Shown: positions 1 through 8,473 of the stretch, piece after piece | Layout: every line of letters begins with the position of its first letter | How positions within the stretch are numbered: position 1 is the stretch's first letter | Assembly (NCBI RefSeq): GCF_001482305.1 | Contig: NZ_LOHP01000064.1 | Span: 62,001 to 126,000, forward strand | From: Leucobacter sp. G161 | GTDB taxonomy: Bacteria; Actinomycetota; Actinomycetes; Actinomycetales; Microbacteriaceae | Direction: 5' to 3' | Length of the DNA stretch: 64,000 nt | Made by a program: the position numbers and the translations under genes | Notes under the pieces: model-generated | The model's database searches: none | Seen by the model: the letters and a program-made list of their open reading frames with translations, nothing else | What the model was told of the DNA's origin: nothing

Positions 1-119
1 GTTCGCGGCTGGTGCTGCACAGGTGTCGAGCGCTGCGGAGTGGTGCGAGACTGGTGCGCTCGTGAGCGCGGTTTCGCTCCGCGTATGCCCAGCAGCTGCT
101 TGATAAATTCGATCATCAT
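1..119 (-). CDS. N-terminus of an unidentified operon gene, cut by the window edge
   Basis: An open frame starts with two adjacent ATG codons (119 or 116) and runs to the edge of the window with no stop, about 39 codons. The ATG at 119 overlaps the TGA of the upstream gene, the same ATGA coupling used elsewhere in this operon, which is the main reason to call it. The visible N-terminus starts MMIEFIKQLLGIRG and then becomes rich in Arg, Ser, Gln and His, so it looks like a short amphipathic or membrane-proximal helix followed by a flexible basic linker. I do not recognise a family. It is inferred to be the eighth gene of the GTPase/Hsp70 operon. Confidence 0.6.
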   Translation of the reverse strand, partial: MMIEFIKQLLGIRGAKPRSRAHQSRTTPQRSTPVQHQPR

Positions 120-742
120 TCCGCCTCGTGTCTGATCGATGCCTCGAGCGATTCGTTATAGGTGTATTCATTTGTCGCGTTGTCAATGACACTCAGACCA
201 GATTCGCCGAGACCGTAGGTAACGGTGCCGTCCGTGGCCGCCCAGTAGTCGCCGCGGTCTTCGGCGGGGAGCTCAGCCCATGCGTCGTCGGGCCCCGACG
301 CAATGAATGTGAGGGCGCCGTCGGAGTCCTGACACACGACGGCAGTGACGTTCGTCGTCTGCGCCTCGAACACCGCTTGGGTGCCGAGATTGCACATCGA
401 GAACCAGGAGGCATCGCTGGCGTCGTCTTCGCTCATCTCCGCCTGGCTGTCGGAGCCCGACGGATCCCACGGCATTCGGAGCTCGCTATTGGCCCATGCG
501 GACACTCCCTGGGAGAAGGAGAAGTAGTTGTGCCAGAGGCGTGCGCCGTTGTTGTCTGCCAATACCCATGACACCGCCCCGAAGAGCCCACCCAGCACGA
601 TAAGGATCTGCGCGATGGACACAAGATTTCGAAACACCCAGTACTTCTTCGGAATACCATCGCGCATCGTGTCGTCTGCGTGGGCACTCGTGATGCTGTC
701 GGTGAACGGCTGATTCTGTGTGCCGTGATCGTTGAACTTCAC
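116..742 (-). CDS. Single-pass membrane protein of the GTPase/Hsp70 operon
   Basis: A 208-residue protein with a hydrophilic N-terminus, one hydrophobic segment at about residues 39-62, and about 145 residues after it that begin with an acidic, Ser/Asp-rich stretch. There is no cleavable signal peptide or lipobox. With Lys/Arg just before the membrane segment, the C-terminal part is probably outside the membrane. That part contains two Cys, so a disulfide is possible. The start ATG overlaps the stop of the upstream GTPase gene by 4 nt, indicating translational coupling. I recognise no family. By position it may anchor or sense for the GTPase module, which is inference only. Confidence 0.75.
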   Translation of the reverse strand: MKFNDHGTQNQPFTDSITSAHADDTMRDGIPKKYWVFRNLVSIAQILIVLGGLFGAVSWVLADNNGARLWHNYFSFSQGVSAWANSELRMPWDPSGSDSQAEMSEDDASDASWFSMCNLGTQAVFEAQTTNVTAVVCQDSDGALTFIASGPDDAWAELPAEDRGDYWAATDGTVTYGLGESGLSVIDNATNEYTYNESLEASIRHEAE

Positions 743-2439
743 GCTCCAACCTCACTCTTCTCGGGAGAACCGGAACTGGGCTGGTGCCCCTGTCCGTGCG
801 GAGCCGCCGGGGTAGGGAACACGGACGTGCCGCCGTGCTGCATGATCGTCCAATCGATGACGTGCATGGGGCGCAGGGAAGCGGTAGGCGCACTCTCTAC
901 AGCGGAAGACACTGCGAAATAGCGTACGTTTGCGAAGTCCATTTCGAGCCTGGTGATCAACCGGTCCTCGCCGTGGGTATACAACCAATCTCTGACTCCG
1001 GCGCTCGTGTCCGGCAACGGCGTGGCCGGCATGATTTCAGCAATCACGTCCGCCTTCGTCACCACAACGGCGAGCTGCCGCTTGCTGAGGTCCTCGCCAC
1101 TGTTTCGGAGCCGATCGACCACGCTTGCGTAGGCATCGCTGGTTCCTCCCTGAGCGACCTGGATCTTTCCGGCCATCGCGCTGAGCTCCAGCTCTTCGTG
1201 CACCTCGGGGATCGTCAACGGGTCAACGAGGAAGACGAGCGACTGCGAAATGTCGAGGTATCCAAGCTGCGTCGTGCCGTCCGCTCCGACAAAGTTCTCA
1301 CCGGCTGCGTCCATGAGGTGCAGTTCGAATTCCCCCTCCGGGCGCTCTACGAGGTACGGGAGGCCCTCGGGGCGCTGCTCATGCCGCGTCTTGACGGGTG
1401 CCTGCCCCGCTGCTCGTTCGGCAACGGAAGCAGCGAGGAACTCCTGCGCGCTCGGATTCAGGGCCGTGATGCTCAGCCCTGAGGACACCCCTGAGCTACC
1501 CTCGTGCAGCGCCACGGCGGCACTCGCGAGAAACTGTGTCTTGCCGGCGCCGACCGAACCGAATACCGGTACGACAACCACTCGTCGAGTACCGCTGCCC
1601 TGCGGCAACTCCTCGTCGCAGTACGGGCACACCGCGACGAGGGTCTTCGAAGCCTTGGCGACGGTCACCGGAAGCTGTTCTCCGCAGGCGCAGATTCGGT
1701 GGCGAATCCCCAGACGCCCCGGAGCCATGTCGCGGTGCACGATGCTGCACTGAGGGTTCGAACAGCGAAAGCTTGGCATCGTGGTCGACTGGTAGCAGCG
1801 CGTGCACCGCACCGCCGCGTTGTGTCGCTTCATGAACCGGGCCTCCCGCCAACGCATGACACGCAGCGAGACTGCCTGTGCGGCGTTCACGACAAGCCGA
1901 AACACCGAGGTAATCGCGAGCCACAGCAGCGTGCCGAGGGCGACGCCTGCGATGAGTCCGAGCGTCGGAATGCCGAGGACGATCGCCCAGGTAATCGTAG
2001 AGAACATCACGGCGAGTAGGGCGGTCCCCTGGGGCCACCAGCCGCGACTCCTTCGCCAGATGCTCGCACTCAGCCGCCGGGCCTCCTGAATCACCGCGAC
2101 CTGATCGTTTCGCAACTGGTAGGGCGCGTACAGCGGCCATGCAGCGTCCCAGCCGAAGTCTCGTGAGGCTCCTGTCGGGGCGGTTTTGAACACCGAATTG
2201 CTCCGCACTGCACTGGCAGAGGCGATCACGGGCTCGTTCTCAGTCTTTCCTCGCATCACGCGGAACGGAAATACCAGGCCGATGCCGGTGCCGACGATCA
2301 GGGCGACCCCAGCGACGATGACGCTCACACCGATGATGATGCCGAGGAGTCGAGCGACGAGCACGAAGCCGATCCACAGCGCCATGACGAGTAAGAAGAT
2401 GGCGAGTGCTGCGAGCAGCAGGATTATGAGCAGCGGCAT
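739..2439 (-). CDS. Membrane-anchored zinc-ribbon TRAFAC-type GTPase (DO-GTPase2-like)
   Basis: A 566-residue protein. Hydrophobic segments lie at about 1-28, 31-57 and 138-185, so the N-terminal third is membrane embedded. A cysteine-rich region follows (Cys212/215/226/231, 250/252 and 271/274) that looks like two or more zinc ribbons. The C-terminal half is a P-loop GTPase: Walker A GSVGAGKT at 294-301, a G3 motif DAAG at 377-380 and a G4-like TKAD at 461-464. This arrangement matches proteins now often named TRAFAC clade GTPase or double-GTPase type 2. The gene lies 2 nt after the GAP1-like gene and overlaps the next gene by 4 nt. It is inferred to be one of two paired NTP switches of the operon. 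The basic, disordered C-terminal tail is unassigned. Confidence 0.8.
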   Translation of the reverse strand: MPLLIILLLAALAIFLLVMALWIGFVLVARLLGIIIGVSVIVAGVALIVGTGIGLVFPFRVMRGKTENEPVIASASAVRSNSVFKTAPTGASRDFGWDAAWPLYAPYQLRNDQVAVIQEARRLSASIWRRSRGWWPQGTALLAVMFSTITWAIVLGIPTLGLIAGVALGTLLWLAITSVFRLVVNAAQAVSLRVMRWREARFMKRHNAAVRCTRCYQSTTMPSFRCSNPQCSIVHRDMAPGRLGIRHRICACGEQLPVTVAKASKTLVAVCPYCDEELPQGSGTRRVVVVPVFGSVGAGKTQFLASAAVALHEGSSGVSSGLSITALNPSAQEFLAASVAERAAGQAPVKTRHEQRPEGLPYLVERPEGEFELHLMDAAGENFVGADGTTQLGYLDISQSLVFLVDPLTIPEVHEELELSAMAGKIQVAQGGTSDAYASVVDRLRNSGEDLSKRQLAVVVTKADVIAEIMPATPLPDTSAGVRDWLYTHGEDRLITRLEMDFANVRYFAVSSAVESAPTASLRPMHVIDWTIMQHGGTSVFPTPAAPHGQGHQPSSGSPEKSEVGA

Positions 2440-2441
2440 CG

Positions 2442-4475
2442 CTAGTCCTCTTTTCTGTTCTTGAAGATGCTCATGAACGCATCGGACTTTTCTTTCGCGC
2501 GCTCTCGAGCCGTGGGAATGTCCGCAATGAACTGCGTGAGGCGCTGGCCGCTCTCCTGGTAGTGCGGCTGGGGCGGAACCGTCCCCTGGAGCGCTTCAAC
2601 GAGTGGCTCCCATGCCTCGGCGTCACGTCGCTTCACGTTGCGTGGCTCTTGTGCGAGGAAGGGGCCGAGGCTCGCAAACACGACAGCGTCAAGCGAATCG
2701 GTGATCCCCACGCGTTCGATCCAGATCGCGAAAGCGGCGATGTGCTCCGGGAGTGTGAGGCCCGTGAGTGCAAACCGCCAGTTCTCCGGTCCGGGGAGGC
2801 GGGGGGTTCCAGCGATGAATTCGGCCCGTTCAGTTGCCGGGACTCGCGCGATCTGCGCGGCTCGACGCAGGGACTCAAACTGGACAGCCGCGGGGACGAG
2901 CGTCCCAGCAGCCTCGGGATTGAGGAAGTCCCAGGTGCCTTCCTGCAACTGCCGTCGGTATCGACCGGAGATGCCAGGATCGTTGTGTTCGGACGCTGCT
3001 ACCAGGCTCTTCATGAGCCCGCGTTCGATCGCGGCAGCCTCGTACCAACTGCCCACGCCCGCCGCTGCCACAGCCGGGGTTCGCATGATCAGGTCGACCG
3101 CCCTGTCGAGTGCTGGTCGAAGCTGCTGCGTGGAGAGCGTCGCGGCGAGCGGCTGTGCCACCTGGAACAGCGCAGGAAGGGCTTCGTCCGGCGCACCCAG
3201 CAGCAGCTCGGTCAGCGGCGCCGTGAATTGCTCCGGCTCAGCGGTCGCGGGCCACGCCCAATCTCCGGAGTGGCTGAGCTCCCGCGCCCAGATGCCCGAC
3301 CATTGGAGTTCGGTGTCCTCGGCCAGCGAAGACAGCGTTGGCAGTACTACTGCCTCGGCAAGTGCCTCGAGCCCAGCGCCCATGGTGAACCGGGCGGCGC
3401 GGGCGGCGGCTCGAAAATCCTCCTCACCGCTCAGCTGGTGCATCGACACTGCGTCACCGAGTTCGTCGACGTAGATCTCGAGATCGTCGGTCAGACCGGC
3501 AGCGGCAAGCGCCTCAACGATCCGCACCCCGAGCTTCCATTCCTCGCGGCTTGAGATGGTGGTGCGTGCGCCGGTGACCAATTCTGCGCCCGACACTGCG
3601 AGCTCAGCGCCGAGGTGGGGCTCCCACCGCTGCGCAATTTCGATGATCTCGAGTGCGTCGAACGCGTCGAGATCGCTGACCCATTCCGCTGCTTTACGGG
3701 AGAGCGGCGTCAGGTCAATGTCGGTCACGGTCCGGTCGAGCAGGTTGATAACGTGCGCGCCAGCGAGCGAACCCTGTAGCAGGTCAGGGTGGGTGCCAAT
3801 GATGTGTCCCTGCGCGCGAAACGGGTCTGCGACGAAGGCGCGGTATTCGAGTCGGAGCGCGTCGCTGTTCGAGATGAGGAGCGTGCCTGTAGCAATCCAT
3901 CGCATCACGGTGTCGAGGTCGTCGTGCACGAGCACGGTCTTCTTCGGGTGCGCTGCGAGCGCGTCGGTGATCATGCTCAGGAACGCGGGAAGCGTTTGCA
4001 GCATCCACGGATCGTTCCGGAGCGCGGAGAGCAGCGCCTCAGCTTCGAAGGCAGGATCGAGTTCCAACGGTGCGAACCAGGGTTCGCACACTGTGCCGTC
4101 TGCTTTCTCGAGCGCCCAGCGCTTTGCCCCGTAGAGCTGTGCCGGGCGGTGGGGCTGGAGATCGTCGGCCGCCCCCGTGACAGCGGCCTGCGTAAGCTGG
4201 TTGCCTCGGCGGCCGTTGTTCGTTGTGCCGGTAGAGATGCCGCGCGAGAAGTAGTAGCCGTCGTCGATCACCGCGAACGCGCAAGATGGCGGATGCTCTC
4301 GCTCATCACGTTCGACTGGCCACTGACCGCTGATGCGATGAAGCATCCGCTCGCGGATTGCTTGCCGTTCGCGGCCGGTGATCCCCTCTGAGATGGCTTG
4401 GAAGTTGAAACCATCCTCGCCGTCCACCGACTCGTCCCGGGTGACATCGGTATAGATCGCTGTGTGAAACGCCAT
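2442..4475 (-). CDS. GTPase-associated protein 1 (GAP1)-like protein
   Basis: A 677-residue soluble protein without P-loop, membrane segments or signal peptide. The first 150 residues have the pattern I associate with the GAP1 N-terminal type 2 domain: a short beta start (FHTAIYTDV), then GFNFQAISEGITGRER, then a CAFAVIDDGYYFSRG strand pair. The rest is mostly alpha-helical and Ala/Leu/Glu-rich, consistent with GAP1 middle and C-terminal regions. It sits between the two zinc-ribbon GTPase genes (7 and 2 nt gaps), the expected context for a GTPase-associated regulator or effector. The family assignment is from memory of the motif pattern and context. Its activity is unknown. Confidence 0.72.
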   Translation of the reverse strand: MAFHTAIYTDVTRDESVDGEDGFNFQAISEGITGRERQAIRERMLHRISGQWPVERDEREHPPSCAFAVIDDGYYFSRGISTGTTNNGRRGNQLTQAAVTGAADDLQPHRPAQLYGAKRWALEKADGTVCEPWFAPLELDPAFEAEALLSALRNDPWMLQTLPAFLSMITDALAAHPKKTVLVHDDLDTVMRWIATGTLLISNSDALRLEYRAFVADPFRAQGHIIGTHPDLLQGSLAGAHVINLLDRTVTDIDLTPLSRKAAEWVSDLDAFDALEIIEIAQRWEPHLGAELAVSGAELVTGARTTISSREEWKLGVRIVEALAAAGLTDDLEIYVDELGDAVSMHQLSGEEDFRAAARAARFTMGAGLEALAEAVVLPTLSSLAEDTELQWSGIWARELSHSGDWAWPATAEPEQFTAPLTELLLGAPDEALPALFQVAQPLAATLSTQQLRPALDRAVDLIMRTPAVAAAGVGSWYEAAAIERGLMKSLVAASEHNDPGISGRYRRQLQEGTWDFLNPEAAGTLVPAAVQFESLRRAAQIARVPATERAEFIAGTPRLPGPENWRFALTGLTLPEHIAAFAIWIERVGITDSLDAVVFASLGPFLAQEPRNVKRRDAEAWEPLVEALQGTVPPQPHYQESGQRLTQFIADIPTARERAKEKSDAFMSIFKNRKED

Positions 4476-4482
4476 GGCACAC

Positions 4483-5718
4483 CTACACTTTCTTCACCGG
4501 GATAAACCCCGAGTTTGAGAGCAGCCAGAGAATCGGATCCGCCACGCGGTGGGGAAGAAGGCCGCGGCTGCTCACCGTGCCGCTCTGATAGTCGGGCTCC
4601 GCTCCGAGCGCAGACACCCCGATCAGTCGGAAGGTCTCGTAGTTCTCGTTGAGTTTCCTGAGCAGGTTGTCGCCGCCCCACTGGGTAATCAGGGACGCCA
4701 TGTGGTCGTGGATCGTCTGCGACTCCGCTTCATCGAAGGTGTTCTCGGCCGATTGCGCCTGCCGAAGTGGATGGTTTGCGGGCACCTGATCGAAGAAGGC
4801 ATCAATTTTGGAGACCACAACCGCGAGCGGAACCTTGATCTTCTTGTTCGGCTTCACCTTGTGCTTCTCCTGCAGCACGTAGGTGATGCCGTCGAGCGCA
4901 TCTTCCGGGGTGTTGTGCGGATCGGTCGTGATGCCCTTCTCACGCGCGGCCACCTGATTCTCGGGGAACGCGAATGGGTCGAGGAGCAGGATGACCCCTG
5001 AAGACTCGCCGAGATACTGCTGCTCCATTGCGGCCGCCTGGCTCGAAATATCCTCACCGGCGCTGTCATAGAACGAGAAAATAGTTGACTGCGTTTTCCC
5101 CTTGCGTGTGTACTTCCACTCGTACACCGCCGGCTCCTTTTTCGTGCGGCCAGTCGCTTGCGTCTGACTGGGCAGCACGCCCCCGGAGCGTCCCATGTTT
5201 TCCTCATTGTTCGCGAGCTCGCGCGCGAACCCCGCGGAGCCCCCGGGGGTATCGATCGAGGCGTCGAATCGGCGCGCCACGGTGCGGATCAGTTCCTTGT
5301 GTAGCACTGAGAGGAGCACGGTTTTGCCTGAGCTGCGCACCCCGACGAGCCCAAACATGGGTGATGAGTTGTCGAGGCTACGCGGGAGCAGACTGTGACA
5401 GGCCGGGCACATGCGTACGCCGCTCTCGCCTCCGCACCCCTGGCAGATCGCAGAACTCTTCGCGAGGATGTCGACCGCGTGCCCACCGGAGGGGTCGCTC
5501 CGGTTGCCGGCTTCATCGACGGGGCCGATTGACGGCATGACCGGGGTACTGTCCCCGAACGCCTCCAAGCGACGACTGTCAGACAGTGTGACGCACGGGG
5601 TGCGTCCCGGCAGACCGCGGCCGGAGCAGCGAAAGGCCACCTTGTTCACATCGAGCGATGCGTAGCAGTAGGGGCAAGCCGTGGCTTTCTTGCCAAAGAT
5701 CGAGCTGAGCACTCTCAC
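4483..5718 (-). CDS. Soluble zinc-ribbon TRAFAC-type GTPase (DO-GTPase2-like)
   Basis: A 411-residue protein with no membrane segment. The N-terminus carries two cysteine clusters: Cys15/18/31/42 and Cys92/95/104/107. A P-loop GVRSSGKT follows at 126-133, then a G3 motif DSAG at 218-221 and a G4-like SKID at 303-306, with a G5-like GVSALG near the C-terminus. It is the soluble counterpart of the membrane-anchored GTPase two genes downstream, with the same order of zinc ribbon then GTPase. Its start overlaps the stop of the FN3 protein gene by 4 nt. Inferred role: second GTP switch of the system, perhaps communicating with the GAP1-like protein. Confidence 0.8.
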   Translation of the reverse strand: MRVLSSIFGKKATACPYCYASLDVNKVAFRCSGRGLPGRTPCVTLSDSRRLEAFGDSTPVMPSIGPVDEAGNRSDPSGGHAVDILAKSSAICQGCGGESGVRMCPACHSLLPRSLDNSSPMFGLVGVRSSGKTVLLSVLHKELIRTVARRFDASIDTPGGSAGFARELANNEENMGRSGGVLPSQTQATGRTKKEPAVYEWKYTRKGKTQSTIFSFYDSAGEDISSQAAAMEQQYLGESSGVILLLDPFAFPENQVAAREKGITTDPHNTPEDALDGITYVLQEKHKVKPNKKIKVPLAVVVSKIDAFFDQVPANHPLRQAQSAENTFDEAESQTIHDHMASLITQWGGDNLLRKLNENYETFRLIGVSALGAEPDYQSGTVSSRGLLPHRVADPILWLLSNSGFIPVKKV

Positions 5719-8435
5719 CCTTTCAGTTCAGAGGTCGGGGGCGGATCGAGTAACGATCCGTCTCGGGGAAACACGCACACCCAGAACGGCGAGGCTTCTT
5801 TCGCCAGTTGGATTGTGTGTTCGAACGTGGTCGACTCGCGAAAATCAAGGTCGATGTGTGCTTGCAGCGTGCCATCGGTGGCGTCAAACGGCATGACAGC
5901 ACCCCGCTTGAGTACGATGTCTGCCGGGATCGTAAAGCCCGTCGCATCGGCGGTCGCGGTGATATGGCACGTGATCTTGCCGCCAAACAGTGCACGCTTG
6001 ATGCTCATCCGGTACGTCGCTGCGTGCGCCGCCCGTGGATCGCTCAGCGGAACGGTGGCGGGGGTGCTCACCCACTCATCACCGTCGACGCGGACAACGG
6101 TCGCGATGGTGAGCGCAGCGATGCTCGCCGCACCGGCCAGCTTTGCGCCGCCGTCCGAGCGATAGCGAGCCTTCGTGACGCGACGCGTGCGCTGTCGTTC
6201 GCCGTCATGCCAGCCCAGCTCGATGATGTAGTCGCCCTCTGGCCACTCCCACGATACGCGCAGCTCGTCGCCGAATGCTTCAGTGACGATCTGGGTGGCA
6301 CGGGGAGCGTTGCCCGTGACCTGGGAGTAGCCGACCAGGTAGCCGTCGTCGGTGATCGTGACGGGGGCGATCCGTACGACCTCGTGCAACTCGGGAAGCC
6401 GTCCGCTGGCACGCGTTCCGGTAGCGCGAACGCCCCCAAGATTGAGTCTCACGCCCTGCAGCGCAGTGAGAGCCGCGCCGTCAGTGAGCGTCCCCTCGGG
6501 CAGTGCAGCATTTCGAGGGAAACGCCACAGCTCGACTTCGAAGCCTGCACTGGGCGTCCACGTAGCGATGAGTTGTTCGCCGCCGCCCGCAGGGTCCGCA
6601 GCGACCTCCAGATCGGTGACTGTGCTCGCCGCACCGCGCGGCACGACCGAGATCGAGACCGGTGCAGACAACTGTCGTCCCGAGTCGAGGAGGTACCAAG
6701 AGTGGGCCGCGAAACGGTAGGTCGCGCCGGAGGTGAGCCCGGTTATCTGCAGTGTCGAGCCCTGGTGGACTTCGTGCTCGATACGCGTACCGTCTGGCAT
6801 CGTCTGAGTGATACTGGTGCCCGCAGCGCCGCTGGGGTTGCTCCATGTCAGCTGCGCACTGGTTTCCGCGGAGACCGAGGCGAGGGCTGTCGGAGGGGGC
6901 AACACGGTGACCTCGGCCGTGGTGCCGTCGGAAAACAGTGTGCCGTCGCGCGTTGCAAAGACCGCGTAGAAAGAACGGCTACCGATACTCGGAGCGCTGT
7001 CGGTGTACGTGAGGGCGGCGACCCCCGCAGCTACCCGGTCGCCGTCACCGACCGTAGCCGGGGCGCGATCGAGCGAGCGAACTACCGTGTAGCTCACTTC
7101 ACCTCCGGGCGACGGCGTCCAGGTGAGCTGGACTGTTGGGCCTTGCTCGCGCGCCTGGAAGGACACCGGGGCTGCCGGCGGGAGCGCGTCTCTGAGCGGG
7201 GGCAGGGTGGCGTCGCCCTGATCGATGCTGATCGCCGTCGCCATCGCAGCGCTGGCTGCGGTGAAGTCGCGGGCCGAGAGTGCGGTGTGATACTCCGACA
7301 CAGCCTGCTGTTTTTTCACGCGGAGCTGGGCGATTTGCTCGGTGAGCGATGCGTGATCGGCCGCTTCTTCGCTGTCGCTCTCCAGCGCGCTGAGCATTCG
7401 TTCAGCTTCGTCGAGTTCGCCGCGACTCACAAGCTCGCGGACGTCGTTGAGCCCGAGCTTTGGCCCTGCCGCAGCCCCGCTGCTCGCGCCGAGCGCCGCG
7501 ACTAGCCGCGAGGCATCAACACGGTCGAAGCCGATGGCGTGGAGGTGATCTCGAACCGCAAGCTGTGGTCTTCCGCGGCCCAGATGCGCCGTAGCGAGTT
7601 CGGCGAGGGATGAGAGTATCACTGCGTGCAACGCGCTGTCGGACGGGCATGCGGCCTTCATAGCGCCGAGGAGCTTCTGCGCGTTTTGGAGTGCGTTGGT
7701 GTCCCGCCCCTGCTCGCTCTTCAGGCGGGCATGTTCGATATCGGCCGTGGTGATGGGGCCAAGGGGCGTGCCCAGCCGTTCGATGAACGTGACATCGCGC
7801 AGGTCCTCCGGGCGATGCATAAGCACCACTTCAGCCATCGAACGGAACTCAGTGAACTGGCTCGTTTCTTTCCAGACTGGCTGTATCGCGGGAGGAATCC
7901 CCTCAGTTGGCAACGTAAAGCTCGGCTGAATGTTCAGGCCGTGCTGCGTCGCGACTGAGGCGATACTGCCATCAGTCACCGAAGAGATACCGATGGTCGC
8001 GAGCCGGGCCTTGAGCTCATCGAGAGCGACTACATCGAGCGGATACTCAGAGCGTAGCTGTTGCATGCCGGTGTCGAGAGCCGCGAGCTGGAGCTTGTGT
8101 TTGTCGGCCTGCAGCCCGCCCCAAAATGAGGGCTCAGTGAGCGGCTTTCCTTGAGTGCTCAGCACATCGAGGAGCTGCTTGAGGAGCTTTGCTGCCGGCA
8201 ACTGCTGCGCTCGGTTCAGCGCGGGTTCGATCTTGGTGCGCCACTCCTTGAGCTCCGGTTCTGAAACTGGGGAGGGCACCCCAAACAACATCCCGAGGTC
8301 GAGCTTGGCGTAGCCGCCACTGCCGGGGTCACGGTGCAGCTCCGCGAGGACCTCGCGGAGCTGCTCGTAACCCTCCCCGCGCGAGTGCGGCTTCAGCACC
8401 GTATCGCGGTATTTCTTTGCGTCGAATGTAGCCAC
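5715..8435 (-). CDS. Large cytosolic helical protein with fibronectin type III-like repeats
   Basis: A 906-residue protein with no signal peptide or membrane segment. The N-terminal ~400 residues are largely alpha-helical; the last part (about 340-410) is a TPR-like or coiled-coil stretch ending in a run of Ala/Asp. Three fibronectin type III-like units follow at about 420-515, 515-610 and 612-710, each with a strand pattern such as PTVQLTWTPS and GLTSGATYRF. About 190 more residues of beta-rich sequence complete the protein. FN3 repeats are usually extracytoplasmic, so an apparently cytosolic copy is unusual. It sits between the Hsp70 and GTPase genes (38 nt after the former, 4-nt overlap with the latter) and is inferred to be the scaffold or client-recognition subunit. 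The start chosen is an ATG with a purine-rich RBS-like stretch upstream. Confidence 0.72.
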   Translation of the reverse strand: MATFDAKKYRDTVLKPHSRGEGYEQLREVLAELHRDPGSGGYAKLDLGMLFGVPSPVSEPELKEWRTKIEPALNRAQQLPAAKLLKQLLDVLSTQGKPLTEPSFWGGLQADKHKLQLAALDTGMQQLRSEYPLDVVALDELKARLATIGISSVTDGSIASVATQHGLNIQPSFTLPTEGIPPAIQPVWKETSQFTEFRSMAEVVLMHRPEDLRDVTFIERLGTPLGPITTADIEHARLKSEQGRDTNALQNAQKLLGAMKAACPSDSALHAVILSSLAELATAHLGRGRPQLAVRDHLHAIGFDRVDASRLVAALGASSGAAAGPKLGLNDVRELVSRGELDEAERMLSALESDSEEAADHASLTEQIAQLRVKKQQAVSEYHTALSARDFTAASAAMATAISIDQGDATLPPLRDALPPAAPVSFQAREQGPTVQLTWTPSPGGEVSYTVVRSLDRAPATVGDGDRVAAGVAALTYTDSAPSIGSRSFYAVFATRDGTLFSDGTTAEVTVLPPPTALASVSAETSAQLTWSNPSGAAGTSITQTMPDGTRIEHEVHQGSTLQITGLTSGATYRFAAHSWYLLDSGRQLSAPVSISVVPRGAASTVTDLEVAADPAGGGEQLIATWTPSAGFEVELWRFPRNAALPEGTLTDGAALTALQGVRLNLGGVRATGTRASGRLPELHEVVRIAPVTITDDGYLVGYSQVTGNAPRATQIVTEAFGDELRVSWEWPEGDYIIELGWHDGERQRTRRVTKARYRSDGGAKLAGAASIAALTIATVVRVDGDEWVSTPATVPLSDPRAAHAATYRMSIKRALFGGKITCHITATADATGFTIPADIVLKRGAVMPFDATDGTLQAHIDLDFRESTTFEHTIQLAKEASPFWVCVFPRDGSLLDPPPTSELKG

Positions 8436-8473
8436 GGTACCTTCGGGTTCGTTTCTCGGGGAGCGGGGTGTGG

